A stretch of 64,000 bases of DNA. Source: Ophioderma brevispina. Taxonomy: Eukaryota; Echinodermata; Ophiuroidea; Amphilepidida; Ophiodermatidae. Position 1 is the first letter of the stretch; each line of letters begins with the position of its first letter. Location: assembly GCA_023653785.1 (NCBI GenBank), contig JAMKCH010084882.1, positions 1 through 64,000 of the forward strand, read 5' to 3'. The notes under the pieces are model-generated. The model was not told the origin of the DNA and searched no databases. It worked only from the letters and a program-made list of their open reading frames with translations. The position numbers were made by a program, and so were the translations under genes. Positions 1-11,285 of the stretch are shown here, piece after piece.

Positions 1-1300
1 GAGGACCATAGCTATCCACTGGTATCAAAATCACAAGCATCGGGAGCTTTATAACGAATTCTCGAGGGGGTAATCCGTGTTACAAAAAAAGGCTTGGTAA
101 GGCGAGGATTAACCCTCACCTGAAATTATTAAACCTAAAACAGTTTCTTTATGTGTGAATCAAGTCATTTTTAATAAAACGACCCGAAGTCGTTTATTGT
201 TATGGCTTAGGTTGTACAACTTAAATGCAAGAAAAGATACATCAGGGATGTTTTAAATTTTCCTGTAAGTCCATACCTATTTATGTTATAGGTTCTCGAT
301 TTATTAGTCGCATGTAAATTTTACTATTAAAACAAAGATCCTTTGATTGAAAATGAGGGGAAATGCTGAAAATAATATTCCTTGGAACCGTTTTTGCGAA
401 TCCCAATCTACCCATTTAAAGAATTTGTTATTTTGCTAGAAATATAATTGTGTCCCTTTTAAAATTCCAATTATCATAAAAGGCGTATCCTCACATACAT
501 AAAACAAACGTTTTAGATGTTATTTTCAAAAATAAAGATAACAAATTCCGTCCAATGCTTTCTTTTAAGACGTGAAAATAAGTATCTTTTTTTCATAATC
601 ACAAAATACCACGACAAAATTAGCCTTTGTAACAAAATGGCCACTGTTGATGATCTATAAAAGCAGTTGTGAAATGGAAGCACGATTGTCATAGCAATCA
701 GACTTCTCCCTCAGAAACAATTGAATTCACTAATTCATTTTGCATATTTTACAGAAATCGATTACTAAATAAATAACAAATTTCTTTTTAAAACGAAAAC
801 AGACAAGAAGTGTGTGAGCCCTGAGGATTTGTAACGCTACCCCAAATTTCAATGCGTGAAATTTTTTTCACTTGATAACGAAAACAAGGTCATGCCTATC
901 TAAAATTGAATAGCAAGATTTTCCTTTCCAGATTTTAACGTCACGATGACGAAAAATGTTTGCGTTGTACAGATACATTTTCATTTGTTTAGTATGTAAC
1001 ACCTTCGCAGAAGATTTTCTTTTTTAGTGATACTTCTATGATGTCGAAATCAAAGTTTATATACTGAAACGTACACAGCTCATAAATACTGTACGAAGTA
1101 AAACAATTAAATGTCATGTAAAGTGGTATTAGAAATGAAAGAATACGTTCACTCGGAATCAAATAACCAGCTCTCTAAATGCAAAACGAGTTATTAAAAG
1201 ATGATTATTTTGAGTGCCTAAGGTTACGCTGTAAATGAATGAGGTAAACTTATTCTTTAAATGATACTAGTCTTAATATATGTTTCGAATAGAAGTTAGA
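1..1300. other. non-coding stretch, nothing recognised
   Basis: AT-rich sequence. I see no protein motif, RNA gene, inverted repeat or tandem array that I can support. Confidence 0.5.
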
Positions 1301-1477
1301 GCACTCTTGAGGGAACATTTGACAAAGGAGGTAAAACTTTGCACAGAGTGGTGTCAAAAGTACACACATTTTGCACATGTTGGTGTCAAAAGTACACAAT
1401 ATTGTGTACGTTTGACACTGATCTGTGCAGCATCTTACCCCGTTTGCCAACCATCTTACACCATATTTTAAGAGTGC
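1301..1477. mobile_element. fold-back MITE-like element, 177 bp
   Basis: The sequence begins GCACTCTT and ends AAGAGTGC, and its two halves are imperfect reverse complements for most of their length. Left-arm blocks GGTAAAACTTTGCACAGA and GTGTCAAAAGTACACA face right-arm blocks TGTGTACGTTTGACAC and TCTGTGCAGCATCTTACC. The block GGTGTCAAAAGTACACA also occurs twice in direct orientation in the left half. Short open frames on both strands here are a by-product of the palindrome: they encode similar Cys-rich peptides and are not genes. No clear target-site duplication was seen. This is most likely a non-autonomous DNA transposon of unknown superfamily. Confidence 0.75.
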
Positions 1478-2380
1478 GGTGGATATTCTACTAATGTTGC
1501 TTTTTTTTACACAGAAAGCAAACATTTGAAAAAAAGTTAAATATTTGGGCAAAAACGCCAAACAAGCATGCGCCTGATATAAGGAATGTCAAAAGCAGGT
1601 CATTTTCAGTTGTGGCGTCATCGAGTACAAGGGTGGGATAACTCGGTGTTATTACCGTTGACAGGTGTGGTGTTTGATGCACCTTTTCATATCATCAATG
1701 ATATAGTGAATAGTATCTTGTAATAATAGTCCCTCGTTGTAATTGAAGCAACGACCATTTTCCATAAGACGTGGGAATTTCACATTGGTTCCATATTTTT
1801 GCATTGTGTTCTATGGGAAGTAGGTAATTGTGTATCCTACGGTCAAGGTACCGTACAAAACACACCAAGAATAAAAAAAATGATACAAGAGGATACCTGG
1901 AATATATAAAAACAGAACGATTAACACCAAGTATACAAATTCAATGTGGGAAAAAGATTAAGACAGACTAAACTAAAGCAGTATATAAACCATAACAGCA
2001 ATACAAGTATACAAAAAAATGACATGAAACGGCAATGCTCGATGACCAAAATTGCCATTTCCAAAGCCTATCATTTAAAAGGAATGTCCCTCTGACCATA
2101 CTCACTACTGAAAGGAGATGGGTGTCATATATGAAAATAGAGAAACAGATTCATTATTTTTTAAATACATATAAATGTACAGGTACATGTATGTCCTTTA
2201 ATCTTGCTTAAAACATCCAAAAAATACACTTTCTTTTCACTTTGCTTTCGTATATTTTCTATAATTTAAATTGTCCTACGTTTTGTCCTACTTTTTCTTC
2301 ATTCTTTCAAAAAAACAAACAAACAAAACAACAACAACAATAACAGTTCTTGATCATTTGATTTCAAGCCATAAAGTATC
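1478..2380. other. non-coding stretch with short CAAA/CAA simple repeat
   Basis: No gene is supported. An A-rich CAAA/CAA simple repeat lies at about 2309-2345, just upstream of the first minisatellite array. Confidence 0.5.
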
Positions 2381-2550
2381 ATGGATATTAGACCAAATCG
2401 ATATTAGACCAGATGAACATGAGACCAAATGGATATTAGACCAGATGGATGTTAGACCAGAAGGATATTAGACAAGATGGACTATTAGACTAAATGGTTA
2501 TTAGACTAAATGGTATTCGACCAAGTGGACTTAGACCAAACGGCAAGTCA
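2381..2550 (+). repeat. minisatellite array 1 (ATTAGACCAAATGG type)
   Basis: About ten degenerate units of 13-16 bp in the pattern (A)TTAGACCARATGGAT run head to tail on the plus strand, with variants TTAGACCAGAAGG and TTAGACTAAATGG. The same monomer forms much larger arrays at 30.9-31.5 kb (reverse orientation) and 35.9-36.7 kb (this orientation). An open frame through the array translates to a periodic RPDEH/ILDQMD peptide that simply reflects the repeat. Confidence 0.9.
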
Positions 2551-2649
2551 CCAAAAATAGCTCAAGCAGATCGGGGTGGTTTTAACACCCAAAATCTTTT
2601 AAACTGCATAGACATACCAATGGCTCTACACGACCAGATAAAAAGGAAT

Positions 2650-2817
2650 CTGCACTCAGTGGTGGCGGAGAGCAAAGTGAAATGGGGGCGGAAGTGAAAT
2701 TCTGGGGGGAAAACATCCAAAACCGCTGATTTCTGCCAACATTTTGTGATTTTTGACCCAAATCGCTGATTTGTGTTCAAAATTCGTTATATTTCTTCAG
2801 GCCGGGGGGGGGGGGGG

Positions 2818-2879
<62 letters not shown>

Positions 2880-2895
2880 GCCACCACTGTCTGCA
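2650..2895. repeat. inverted repeat enclosing poly-G/poly-A tract
   Basis: CTGCACTCAGTGGTGGCG at 2650-2667 pairs with CGCCACCACTGTCTGCAG at 2878-2895 at 16 of 18 positions, giving a roughly 246-bp fold-back unit. Inside are two near-repeated phrases (CGCTGATTTCTG and CGCTGATTTGTG), then a run of about 13 G followed by about 59 A (2806-2876). The homopolymer length is unlikely to be reliable in any assembly. Probably a small non-autonomous element with an expanded internal homopolymer. Confidence 0.6.
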
Positions 2896-5021
2896 GTGCT
2901 TTGTCCTCTGCATACCGGGCTGAATATCAACAGCGATATTATTTGCTGGAAGCAAAGTAGTATGATGTACATCTACTGGTCACTAATATTCAGGGAAGGA
3001 ATGATGACATTTTATTCATTTTAAAGAAAATGGACAACTTTTGGACTTGACATACCCGGCAGTATCTTTTTCCCTTTGATGCGATGGCATATTAACAGTG
3101 CACGTAGATCGACAAAGATTTCTAACATAATAAAACACGATAGCCTGCAGGATTTCGTTTAATGTTTCTTCAGCATTAGACCATGGAGATTTTTGACATT
3201 CTTAACATGTTCATTTGAAAAACAATGAACTCTGATCTTTTTGTCTTTTTCCCCTTGGAGTCCATCATAGAAGGCGCTATTTACCGGAGGTAAAACAAAA
3301 AACCAAATGTCAATTCCGATGCTACTTTTAATTCAAAGTTCAGTTGTACCTAACATTTTGTATAAAATTTTACTGAAATAGATGAAATGTAATGTACTAA
3401 ATCATGTGTAAATCTGCCATTAGGGACAGGCAAGAGAACTATTTTTATAGTATGCATGAATGGGAAATACACCAGTCATGCAAAACGGTTTCAATTTGGT
3501 ATTCCATGACTGACGTAGAAATCGGTGATGAATCTTTAACTATTTGCACTCGGGTCTTCCAGTGGTTTCAATGCACAGATCGATGGATTTCTGAAGTGCA
3601 TTTTTTGCCTTGAAGGCAAAGGCGGAACCAACGAAGAGTAACTCGGTCACGGCTCACTTCTTAAAGAGTCTATAAATTTCTCAAAATGTTGCACTCCTAT
3701 GGAGGTTGTCTTGCTGGGCTAATCTTAACCTATCGTTCTATCATGATTAGGGGTTGATCAAAACCTGTTACTTACTCGCAATTGTTACGTTCGCGGGGGT
3801 TTCACTCAAATGGTAGACGCACTGGCTTTAACACTTCATTAAGAATCAATTCGGAAGTCATTATTTTATTAGATAACTCTTTAATTCTCCTCTTAATCAC
3901 AAGAGTTTCAATCAAAGTTCAGATCAATTTCAATCAGTCGAATCACTCCTTTTACTTTTTAACCTCTGACCCACATGGACATCACTCTGACGACCGAGGG
4001 CGCTAATCCACTACCACCAGCAGTGGTTCAAATGCCACATGACCCCCTCGCCCCTCAGAGCGAGTTCCACCGAGCCAAAGATCAGTTAATTTTTGAACAA
4101 GTATCAATAAAGGAATTAAAATGACAACAGGAATGCAGAAATGAGCAAGATTTAACCAAGATACATGGTACATCTACATGAACATTGATTTGTAACACAA
4201 TCATCCAACATACACCATGTTAGCAAATGCGCGTGTACAGGCATCAATCCTAAATCTCACTATAAAATGTAAAAGAGTACAAAACTAATAAAATTTCTAA
4301 TATCAAATACAAGCGACTTACTGGTTCATTATATGTGCTGATTGGCATCATTAAAAAAAAGGGAAGTGTCATATGGAAACTACACTAACTACTCCTGGAT
4401 GTCAGTGACCCAACCAATCAAGGCAAGGGCACAGGCAACTGTGAATGGAGGCTGGTCAAAAAAAAAAAAAAAAAAAAAACAATTGACAACCGAACATATG
4501 TTTTAAACATTTCAAAGAGCAATTAAATTTGAGTTCTATGATTTCCCATGGCCTATGTTGATACATATACATTTAAAGAACTAGTATTACTTAAATGTGA
4601 AGACTACCTAAAGCAGGGGTACTTGTAAGCATGTGACATAATTGTCGTGACTTTGCAAGCGGATTTGAGGGACATAATAACTTCGGTGCCTTTCCGAGTA
4701 CAAATTAATTTTTATGCATGAATGTTAACATGCAGGCACGTAAGGTCACTGTAGTTGTCGTGGTTAATGTTACACCTAAATCGGCTTTTTAACTTTGAAC
4801 ATGTGGAGAAAACGTATCAAAATAAATCCATCAAAAGTTCGCTTCATTGATTTTTGCACATTTATCTCAATTTCTTGTATTATTTTGCTCAAATTTTATA
4901 ACCAAACATATCACGAGTACTAATCAACTGCATGCTGAAATGATACACGATGGGGCGCCAGTACAATCGGCGGTGTAAATCCCCCAACGATGCAACTAAC
5001 ATTACCTGTCAATCACAGCAA
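2896..5021. other. non-coding stretch, nothing recognised
   Basis: Open frames here (for example 3404-3613 on the plus strand, 69 codons) have no motif I recognise. A run of about 20 A lies at 4460-4479. Confidence 0.5.
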
Positions 5022-5136
5022 GGATCATTACTTAGAGCCGCCGATCATTGGTTGGGCGGAATTCTGAGCAAAGCCCTTCCGCCTATTAAATCGTTTGAAC
5101 CTTCGCTCAACCAAAAATTCGCCGAAGTAATGATCG
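5022..5136. repeat. small fold-back inverted repeat
   Basis: GATCATTACTT near 5023 matches the reverse complement of AAGTAATGATC near 5126-5135. Inside it GGTTGGGCGG pairs with CGCTCAACC, and a further nested GGCGGA/TCCGCC stem surrounds the centre. The total span is about 115 bp. It could be a very small MITE or a decayed palindrome. Confidence 0.55.
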
Positions 5137-6159
5137 CGTGAGCTGGTCCAATTGATGCATATGACGTAGGTCGCATCATGTTTGTCTCCGCCAATATCAG
5201 GTCTTGAAATACGAGCCATTCCTGTACAATTTAAAGGGACCATTATGATTTCTCTTTTCCATCAGAAGGCACAGTTAGTTAGAAGAAATCCTTATTTTCC
5301 GAATGAAAAGAAGATGTTAAAAAGGACACATTGCGTTGCATTCTTATTGTTATTTAAACAACTGTAAAACCAAATTAATAAATTCCCAGTGATATCCTCC
5401 TCGATGATTTAAAAGCAGACATATAGATTGCGTAACATAAATCCATGGTGGCAAATCACGTCACGAATTGATTGTTTCTAGAAGATGGGAGCTGGCAAAC
5501 GATCCTGTTTTGAAGAATCCTGCTTGTGCGATATTAATGCATTACAAACGTTCATCAAAAGACATTACCTGTTCATTGTCTGCAGAGCATATTATCTTTC
5601 TATACTTTGTTCATCACCAAATTGCAAGACTCTTAACACCGCGAATTGATATAGAATAGCGCGGGCGCAACTGTAAGCAACGCTACCGCAGCAAGCGCAG
5701 TGCGGGATGTATTCGCGGCGCACGCTTATGGCTAGAAACGCGCGTGTAAAATGGAGTTACTTTCACGCGCGGATAAACAAAAGCCGAATAATATTTGCCT
5801 ATTAGGTGATGAACAAAGTATATAGTACTCTGTGCGTGGATATGTATAGGTTATTCAGAAATAAATAGTGAGAACATAGAGGGGCTACCTAAGTAAAAGC
5901 GAAACCTTGCCAACGCATGTTAATTGCCGTCGCGTCAGTATAGACAGACACTTGCTATTTGGTATTTTGTCCACTGGCAAGGAGACGCAAAGAACTGCCA
6001 TACAAAATAATCAGTTCACGTCTACTAACAACTAAATCGGTGACTGAGTGTCCTACCTATTGTGTTCAGCATTGTTTGCTGGCACGCATCATTTATTTCA
6101 GCACTATACCCTATATAGCCTCGTCTACAGGGTCACGGTTTATTCCGTACATGTTGCTA
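5137..6159. other. non-coding stretch with a CpG-rich patch
   Basis: No gene is recognised. About 5655-5775 is noticeably richer in CpG than its surroundings (GCGCGGGCGC, CGCGGCGC, CACGCGCGG). That could be the relic of a GC-rich element or, less likely, a small unmethylated regulatory island. I see no TATA box, splice pattern or open frame to support a promoter. Confidence 0.35.
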
Positions 6160-6380
6160 TGGTAGCTAGGACACTCTCTCATGGGGGACACTCAATTTCT
6201 TTACACCGGTGTAGAAGTAATTATCCTCCGGCGTACTCATAGTCCGGGAACAATGGTGAACAATATGGCAATCGATTCAGTTGACTCTTCACACAACATT
6301 AGTTTCCCGCTTTATTCCGTTATCGTCTATGTAGCCCCGGACTATGGCTCCTGCCGGACTATATCTGCTTTCACACCGGG
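6160..6380 (+). mobile_element. CCGGTGTGAAAG-family element, copy A
   Basis: It shares long stretches with the sequences at 9235-9410 (same strand) and 59370-59535 (opposite strand): ACACCGGTGTGAAAG-like ends, CTCATAGTCC, GATTCAGTTGACTCTTC, AACATTAGTTTC, TTATTCCGTT, GTCTATG and a closing CCGGACTATATCTGC. The ends are inverted repeats (CCGGTGTGAAAG and CTTTCACACCGG), with a second inverted pair CCGGACTCATAGTCC / GGACTATGGCTCC inside. Non-autonomous, superfamily unknown. The leader TAGGACACTCTC to TTTCTTTACAC also matches 51570-51630. Confidence 0.75.
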
Positions 6381-7730
6381 TTATACCTTCAGTGCATCTC
6401 ATAATACCCTATGAGTTGCAATATGCTCATTCACCAAGGACACAGTTCAGTGGGTTGTATTTGTACACGTCTTGACGTGAATGATCTGGGTATTATACAT
6501 CATACCCAAAAACCAGGGGGTGTATTTTCTAAATACACTGGTGAATGAAACTAATGAACTGTGTCATGGGAATTAAGACTTTACTGGCTCATAGTGATAG
6601 TTTGGAATGTTTTGTATAATATCTTCCTAAAGATCAATGTATGAAAGTAAATTGCAAGGAATGGCAAAGTCATGACCACATTACACGTACTTGCAACAAG
6701 GAGCTTAATTCTCGAGGGAAGAGAGTGAAGGAAAACACGTGGACGCAGTTACGATTACTTCAATGCATAATCATTTGATAGAACCTTGAAATTCAAAACC
6801 AAGCTTTGGACTAAAAATGTCAGATTTTTATTTGAAAAATATAATATTATCGGCAAAATCCGATCGTTTACGTCAAAAATGTAAGATCTCTTATATGCTG
6901 GTGAAAGATTTAAGGTGTTTAATCGAAAACTTGGTTTATAAAAGACAATGTTTACGTGTCCATCGTTGTTTGAGAGCTTTTCAGCCAGACGAAAAGTCCA
7001 ATGTCCACTACCTCTACATTTGTATCAGCCTCATTGAACTCATTTTATAGGTGTGTTTATACCAAGTGGCACGTCTTAAGAGCCTTTTAACAATGAACTC
7101 TGTACCAAATCACCGTTATTACACAGTGAAAGTGCACATACGAGTCGGGGTGGTCCCAATGGAATGCAGCGTAACAAATTGTCGGTAAAATTGGTTCATT
7201 AGCGTAATTGAATTCATGATACCGACGAAGTACATTCGAAGCACGTACTTGACGTATTTGTATGCAAACTGACGGTAGTGAAAGGTTTTCCGAGATTTAT
7301 GTTAATTTTTTTTATGGTAGATACAAAGAAACATAGACAAGAAAAACTTCTGGAAAATTAAAAAAATGGATTTATAGAATTTCTGTCCGAGTAATATATC
7401 ACGAAAGCATACCAGTTAATAACAGTATGATGTGGGCCATGTTATAAAATTTGATTCGATCTTGCTATAGGAAGACACTGCGGTAGCTAAATACAACCAA
7501 TCAACCAAATTATTCATATTTGGTGTTGAAGTTAATGGCTTACAATACCGTGTTTTTCCCAAACAGCAAAGTTTATTAACATCATAAATCAAGCATCTAT
7601 ACATAACTATTAAGATACAAACTATATAAATACTATGAAGTGTAAAATATGTACAATAACGTAACTAGATACAACGGTTACGTGTTAACCCAGAGTCAAT
7701 CTAACTTCAGAGTTAGAAAATATGATATCG
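6381..7730. other. non-coding stretch, nothing recognised
   Basis: No protein or RNA gene is supported. The open frame 6817-7050 (77 codons, plus) shows no domain or motif. Confidence 0.45.
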
Positions 7731-8012
7731 TTGTCTACCTGGAGAACCTAAGTTGTTAAAATTCACAACCAATATCACTATTTGTAATAAAATATACCAT
7801 CGATACTATCCGCTATGAAGAATGATAGGACCCCCTTCGGACCTACACCTATAGATTATATCCTAACGCTCCTCTACAAACCTGGCTTGTTAGCCCAATT
7901 GGGAAAGAGCGCGTACTAAGTGATACGGAGGTTGTCGGTTCCAATTCGACAACTCGTTATTGTTTTTCATCAACACTTGTTGTGCGCTGGCCATCTCTTA
8001 GGAAGATAAAGA
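7731..8012 (+). mobile_element. tRNA-derived SINE, family 1, copy 1
   Basis: It aligns by eye along its whole length with 8468-8770 on the same strand. Shared blocks are TGTCTAC.TGG.GAAC, GATACTATCCGCTA, TTCGGACCTA, CTTGTTAGC.CAATTGG, ATACGGAGGTTG and GCGCTG.CCATCTC. The central segment is tRNA-like: TTAGCCCAATTGGGAA resembles an A box, and the region ending GTCGGTTCCAATTC stands where a B box would be. The tRNA-like part is preceded by about 130 bp shared by both copies, which is unusual because tRNA heads normally start a SINE. This copy is the more degraded at the B box. Confidence 0.7.
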
Positions 8013-8015
8013 GCC

Positions 8016-8420
8016 ATGGTCCGGTTGCAACAGCCCTCGTCCCCATCGACCCCAGATTCTACGGAAGTGGTCAATGGGTGGGTGTCCAAAGAAAGCTACT
8101 ATTTTTTTTTTTATCCTGTGAAATTTTTTAGGGTCTAACTATGTTTGGTTTAGATGTTATGAGCGAAAATGTGCCCCATTTTTGGTCGCCCAATATTTTG
8201 GGAGGGGGGGGGGTTAACACAATCCCCAATAGAGTACTGTGTAAAATAATATTGGTCGACCAAAATGTGCTTCATTTTGGTGATCAATATTTTTACAGAG
8301 TAATCTATGGGGATTACAAAATCACGTTTTTAACTCTCCCTCAAAACGGGGTTTTAAGAAATATTGGCCGCGAAACTTTACAGATATTGGTTGGGTGAAG
8401 GCCAGTCTATCCTAGAATAA
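8016..8420 (+). repeat. dispersed repeat R, copy 1
   Basis: It matches 44031-44345 on the same strand. Shared phrases are TGGTCC, CCCAGATT.TACCGGAAGTGGTCAA, AAGAAAGCTAC, GTGAAATTTTAGGG, ATGTTTGG, TTATGAGC.AAAAT, CCCCATTTTTGGTCG, TGGGGATTACAAAA, CGTTTTTA.CTCTC and GTGAAGGCCA.TCTATC. A G run near 8202-8212 interrupts this copy. No coding motif is visible, so its class is unknown. It begins within a few bases of the end of the SINE at 7731. Confidence 0.7.
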
Positions 8421-8467
8421 AAAATTGTATAGACTTAAATCGGTCATCCCCCTTAATAATAAATCTC

Positions 8468-8770
8468 CTTGTCTACTTGGGGAACTAGGTAGTCAAAATC
8501 TCGAACCAATATAAAATTGTGTATATAAATATACAATAAATAAATGTAAAATGTTAAATACCGTTCTGATACTATCCGCTAGAAGAGTGATGGACACCTT
8601 TCGGACCTAATACCAGATAGATGATATCCAATGGTCCTCTACCAACTTGTTAGCTCAATTGGCAATAGGGCCGTGCTAGTCATACGGAGGTTGCCGGTAC
8701 GAATCCAGCCAAGCGCGCAGTTTTTTAACACTTGTGTGCGCTGACCATCTCCAGAGAAAGATAATTAGGA
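8468..8770 (+). mobile_element. tRNA-derived SINE, family 1, copy 2
   Basis: Second copy of the family at 7731-8012 and the better preserved one. Its tRNA-like core has TTAGCTCAATTGGC as A box and GGTACGAATCC as B box, 45-50 bp apart, the normal spacing of an RNA polymerase III internal promoter. In cloverleaf register the anticodon loop would read near CTAGTCA, compatible with a threonine (AGT) tRNA ancestor, but this is tentative. The acceptor stem is not intact, so it is not a functional tRNA gene. It lacks repeat R downstream, so R and this SINE are separate units. Confidence 0.7.
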
Positions 8771-9234
8771 CCTAGGTGCTCACCCAATATATATGGAGTA
8801 CCTACGGAGTACCTATGTACATCATGTACATTATGATCACAGCACCATTACACATGACTTTTGTGGGTTCCTCTCAAACCACGGTGGGAATCTCTCTGCG
8901 CAGCTACTGCTTTTAAGAATTTCTTCGTATTTTTAGAATACTGACCAAAAGGTAAATGTATATCACGAATTTTCGGATAAAGAAACCACTGGTTGGTTTA
9001 TGGCAGGGCAGTTGACAAAAAACGCTTTCAGGTCGGGGGCATTGAACGCGCTTAACTACCGTCCGAACACCTTCGCGAACGAGTTGCTATTAAACGAGCG
9101 TAAAGATAAGTTAATGGGCTTTCAACTCTGTCTGTGGCCTGTCGTAACTGATCATTAGTACATTTGTGGAGATAAACCCCGAGATAAGACAAATCTTTGT
9201 TAATTTCATGTATGGAATGTTATATAGCTGGTAC
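8771..9234. other. non-coding stretch, nothing recognised
   Basis: Only a short tandem GGAGTACCTA pair near 8807-8826 stands out. Confidence 0.4.
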
Positions 9235-9410
9235 GAAATTTCAAACCGGTGTGAAAGTCCGCCGGACTCATAGTCCCCCTACAACGGTTAAAAATAGGGC
9301 ACTCGATTCAGTTGACTCTTCTCGCAACATAAGTTTCACGATTTATTCCATTGTTGTCTATGGAGCCAGGTCTATGGCTCCCGGCGGACTATATCTCCTT
9401 TTAAAAACAG
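9235..9410 (+). mobile_element. CCGGTGTGAAAG-family element, copy B
   Basis: It starts ACCGGTGTGAAAGTCCGCCGG and ends TCCCGGCGGACTATATCTCC, so the ends are inverted repeats. The interior matches copies A (6160) and C (59370): CTCATAGTCC, ACAACGGTTAAA, AATAGGGCACTC, GATTCAGTTGACTCTTC, GCAACATAAGTTTCAC and GTCTATGGAGCC. An inverted piece of the same end lies 150 bp further at 9553-9600. Confidence 0.75.
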
Positions 9411-9552
9411 AGCCGCCGCTTCTGTTTTAATATCCAAAGGAAACTCTTTAGGAAGGGGACACATAATTTTAACTGAAAACAATATTGATAATATTTTCAT
9501 TTCTTTTAATATAAATGCATTACATATTGCAATACAAATGTATCCTTTGCAG

Positions 9553-9600
9553 GTGTAAGAGGAGATATAATCCCGACTCCATAGACGACAACGGAATACT
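9553..9600 (-). repeat. inverted partial copy of the CCGGTGTGAAAG family
   Basis: On the minus strand this reads TATTCCGTTGTCGTCTATGG, then AGTCGGGATTATATCTCC, matching the 3' third of copy B at 9345-9405. The two segments face each other and could form a stem with a loop of about 150 nt. Confidence 0.65.
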
Positions 9601-11029
9601 GTGTTTAGAACAGAACAGTATAGGCACATTGCAATACATTATGGGATATCGAAATGTCTTCTTTGTAGGACCCTAATCGTGTACTTCATCAGTGTATAAA
9701 GACTAAAATTGTTCTCAAACCTCGGGTCTAATTTCAAGATTTAGTTTCCAAGACTTATGTTACCCACTAAAACTGCACCAAAAGCTCTTGAACTACAAAA
9801 TGAACTGCTTTGCACCGAAGCTTCACCTCTATTCACCCGCAATCAGGCGTGTAGGATTGCGTTAGTGGTATAAGGCGCTCTATAGAATAACTTGTTACAT
9901 GACTTTGATATTCCAATTTGCTATTAGTAATGAAGCACATCAGGTATGATGGAGTATTGAGACTAGACTAGTGATATCACACTGGAACACTTATAGGATT
10001 GCGCATAAATCACAGAAATTTATTAAAAGCGAACTCTTCCCTTTTTTGGGTTATGTAAATTCCCTACACATAATTACCTTGAATACCTATTTACTGCTAA
10101 AACGTCACTACCTTTTGATTAAATCAATGACCTTTAGCATTATCTTCACCTCTAACATTAAAGCGATTGTATATTTATTCGGTTAACCAATCCTTGTTAA
10201 GAAATTGGAAATGACTTGCTGATAACGAGCAGTAAAAAATAAAACCATTGAATTATATCTACAATTTATAATTACCGAGATGGTTTCTCATTTTTTTTAT
10301 AAAAAAAAGAATAAGTGAATTATATGTGAAAACCGTTGGCACAAAAAATTATCTCGGCATGTTTTTCGATCAGTATTGTGCCAAGAAGTGCCGAATAATT
10401 TTGAAAGTTTTCAAGATACACATTTTTTGTTGCCTAGTTCTTGCAAAAAGGATTGAGGTAAAAACGCCTTGAAGGAACGTAAACCGCCAAACCAAAGTTT
10501 GCAGTTTTTGGAGTTTGCAATGGGAATGCAGTGTGCTGCGACAACGAACACGCTGATCACAGTCAATACTGCAAGTAGGCTTTCTCGCCACACAGGGAGC
10601 ATTGAAAAATCCAAACTGCAACTTTGTTTGTGGGTTTTACGTCTTCCAGACGTTCTATCTAGTCATTTTCCTGCTTCTTTTACACGTTGAGGTGTTAATG
10701 AAGAGCAAGACCTTTTAAAACAGGCACAAATGTATATTCCGAAAACTTCAAAATTATCGGAATTGGCACAATACTATAGACAAACAATGCTTGAGCTTCC
10801 TTTTTGTGCCATCAACGTTGAAGGTTAATAAATATCCCTAATGCTCCCTGCTGTATTTTTTTTGCACTTTTCAAAATCACGGAGCGGACTCCGTCTTATT
10901 TTTAGGGGATATTGCGCTAAGATCTAAACAGAAAAATAACGCTACCTCCTATTTTGCGGTGATAGTTCAGGTTGGTAGTCATTTTTTCGGAAAAGGAGGT
11001 TAGGGATATATGAGTATAGATACTAAACC
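9601..11029. other. non-coding stretch, nothing recognised
   Basis: Short open frames at 9971-10186, 10370-10621 and 10469-10690 have no recognisable motif and overlap each other on opposite strands. Confidence 0.45.
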
Positions 11030-11285
11030 TTGAAGACACAAAGATTAAAAAAGACAGAAAAGGATCAAAAAAGCGGACAAGACAACAAAACAGAGGAAGC
11101 AAGAAAAAAAACAACAACAAACCAAGCACCCCAACCAACACCAACAGCAAGCAAGCAACCAACCAGGAAACCAACCAGCAACTACGTCACCAAGCAAGCA
11201 AGCAAACCCTAATCAACAAAGCCAAGCAATCGACTCAAGCAACCAAGAAACCAATCATCCAACAAGCGCAACATACAAACAAAAA
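11030..11285 (+). repeat. low-complexity CAAC/CAAG/AACC tract
   Basis: Nearly pure A/C/G sequence made of CAAC, CAAG, AACC and AAGC words with almost no T on the plus strand. Open frames on both strands across it (Lys/Gln/Thr/Pro-rich on plus, Leu/Phe/Val-rich on minus) are compositional artefacts. Confidence 0.8.

Noticed and set aside
2271..2471. 66-codon protein with periodic ILDQ/RPDE phrases
   Set aside because: The frame is a translation of the TTAGACCAAATGG minisatellite.
5655..5775. CpG island promoter
   Set aside because: Only about 120 bp, with no transcription-start features or adjacent exon.
8650..8730. Functional tRNA-Thr gene
   Set aside because: The A and B boxes are recognisable, but the acceptor stem does not pair and the surrounding sequence is shared with the copy at 7731, so it is a SINE.
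11030..11212. Lys/Gln/Pro/Thr-rich protein and its antisense Leu/Phe-rich 'membrane protein'
   Set aside because: Both are compositional artefacts of the CAAC/CAAG tract.
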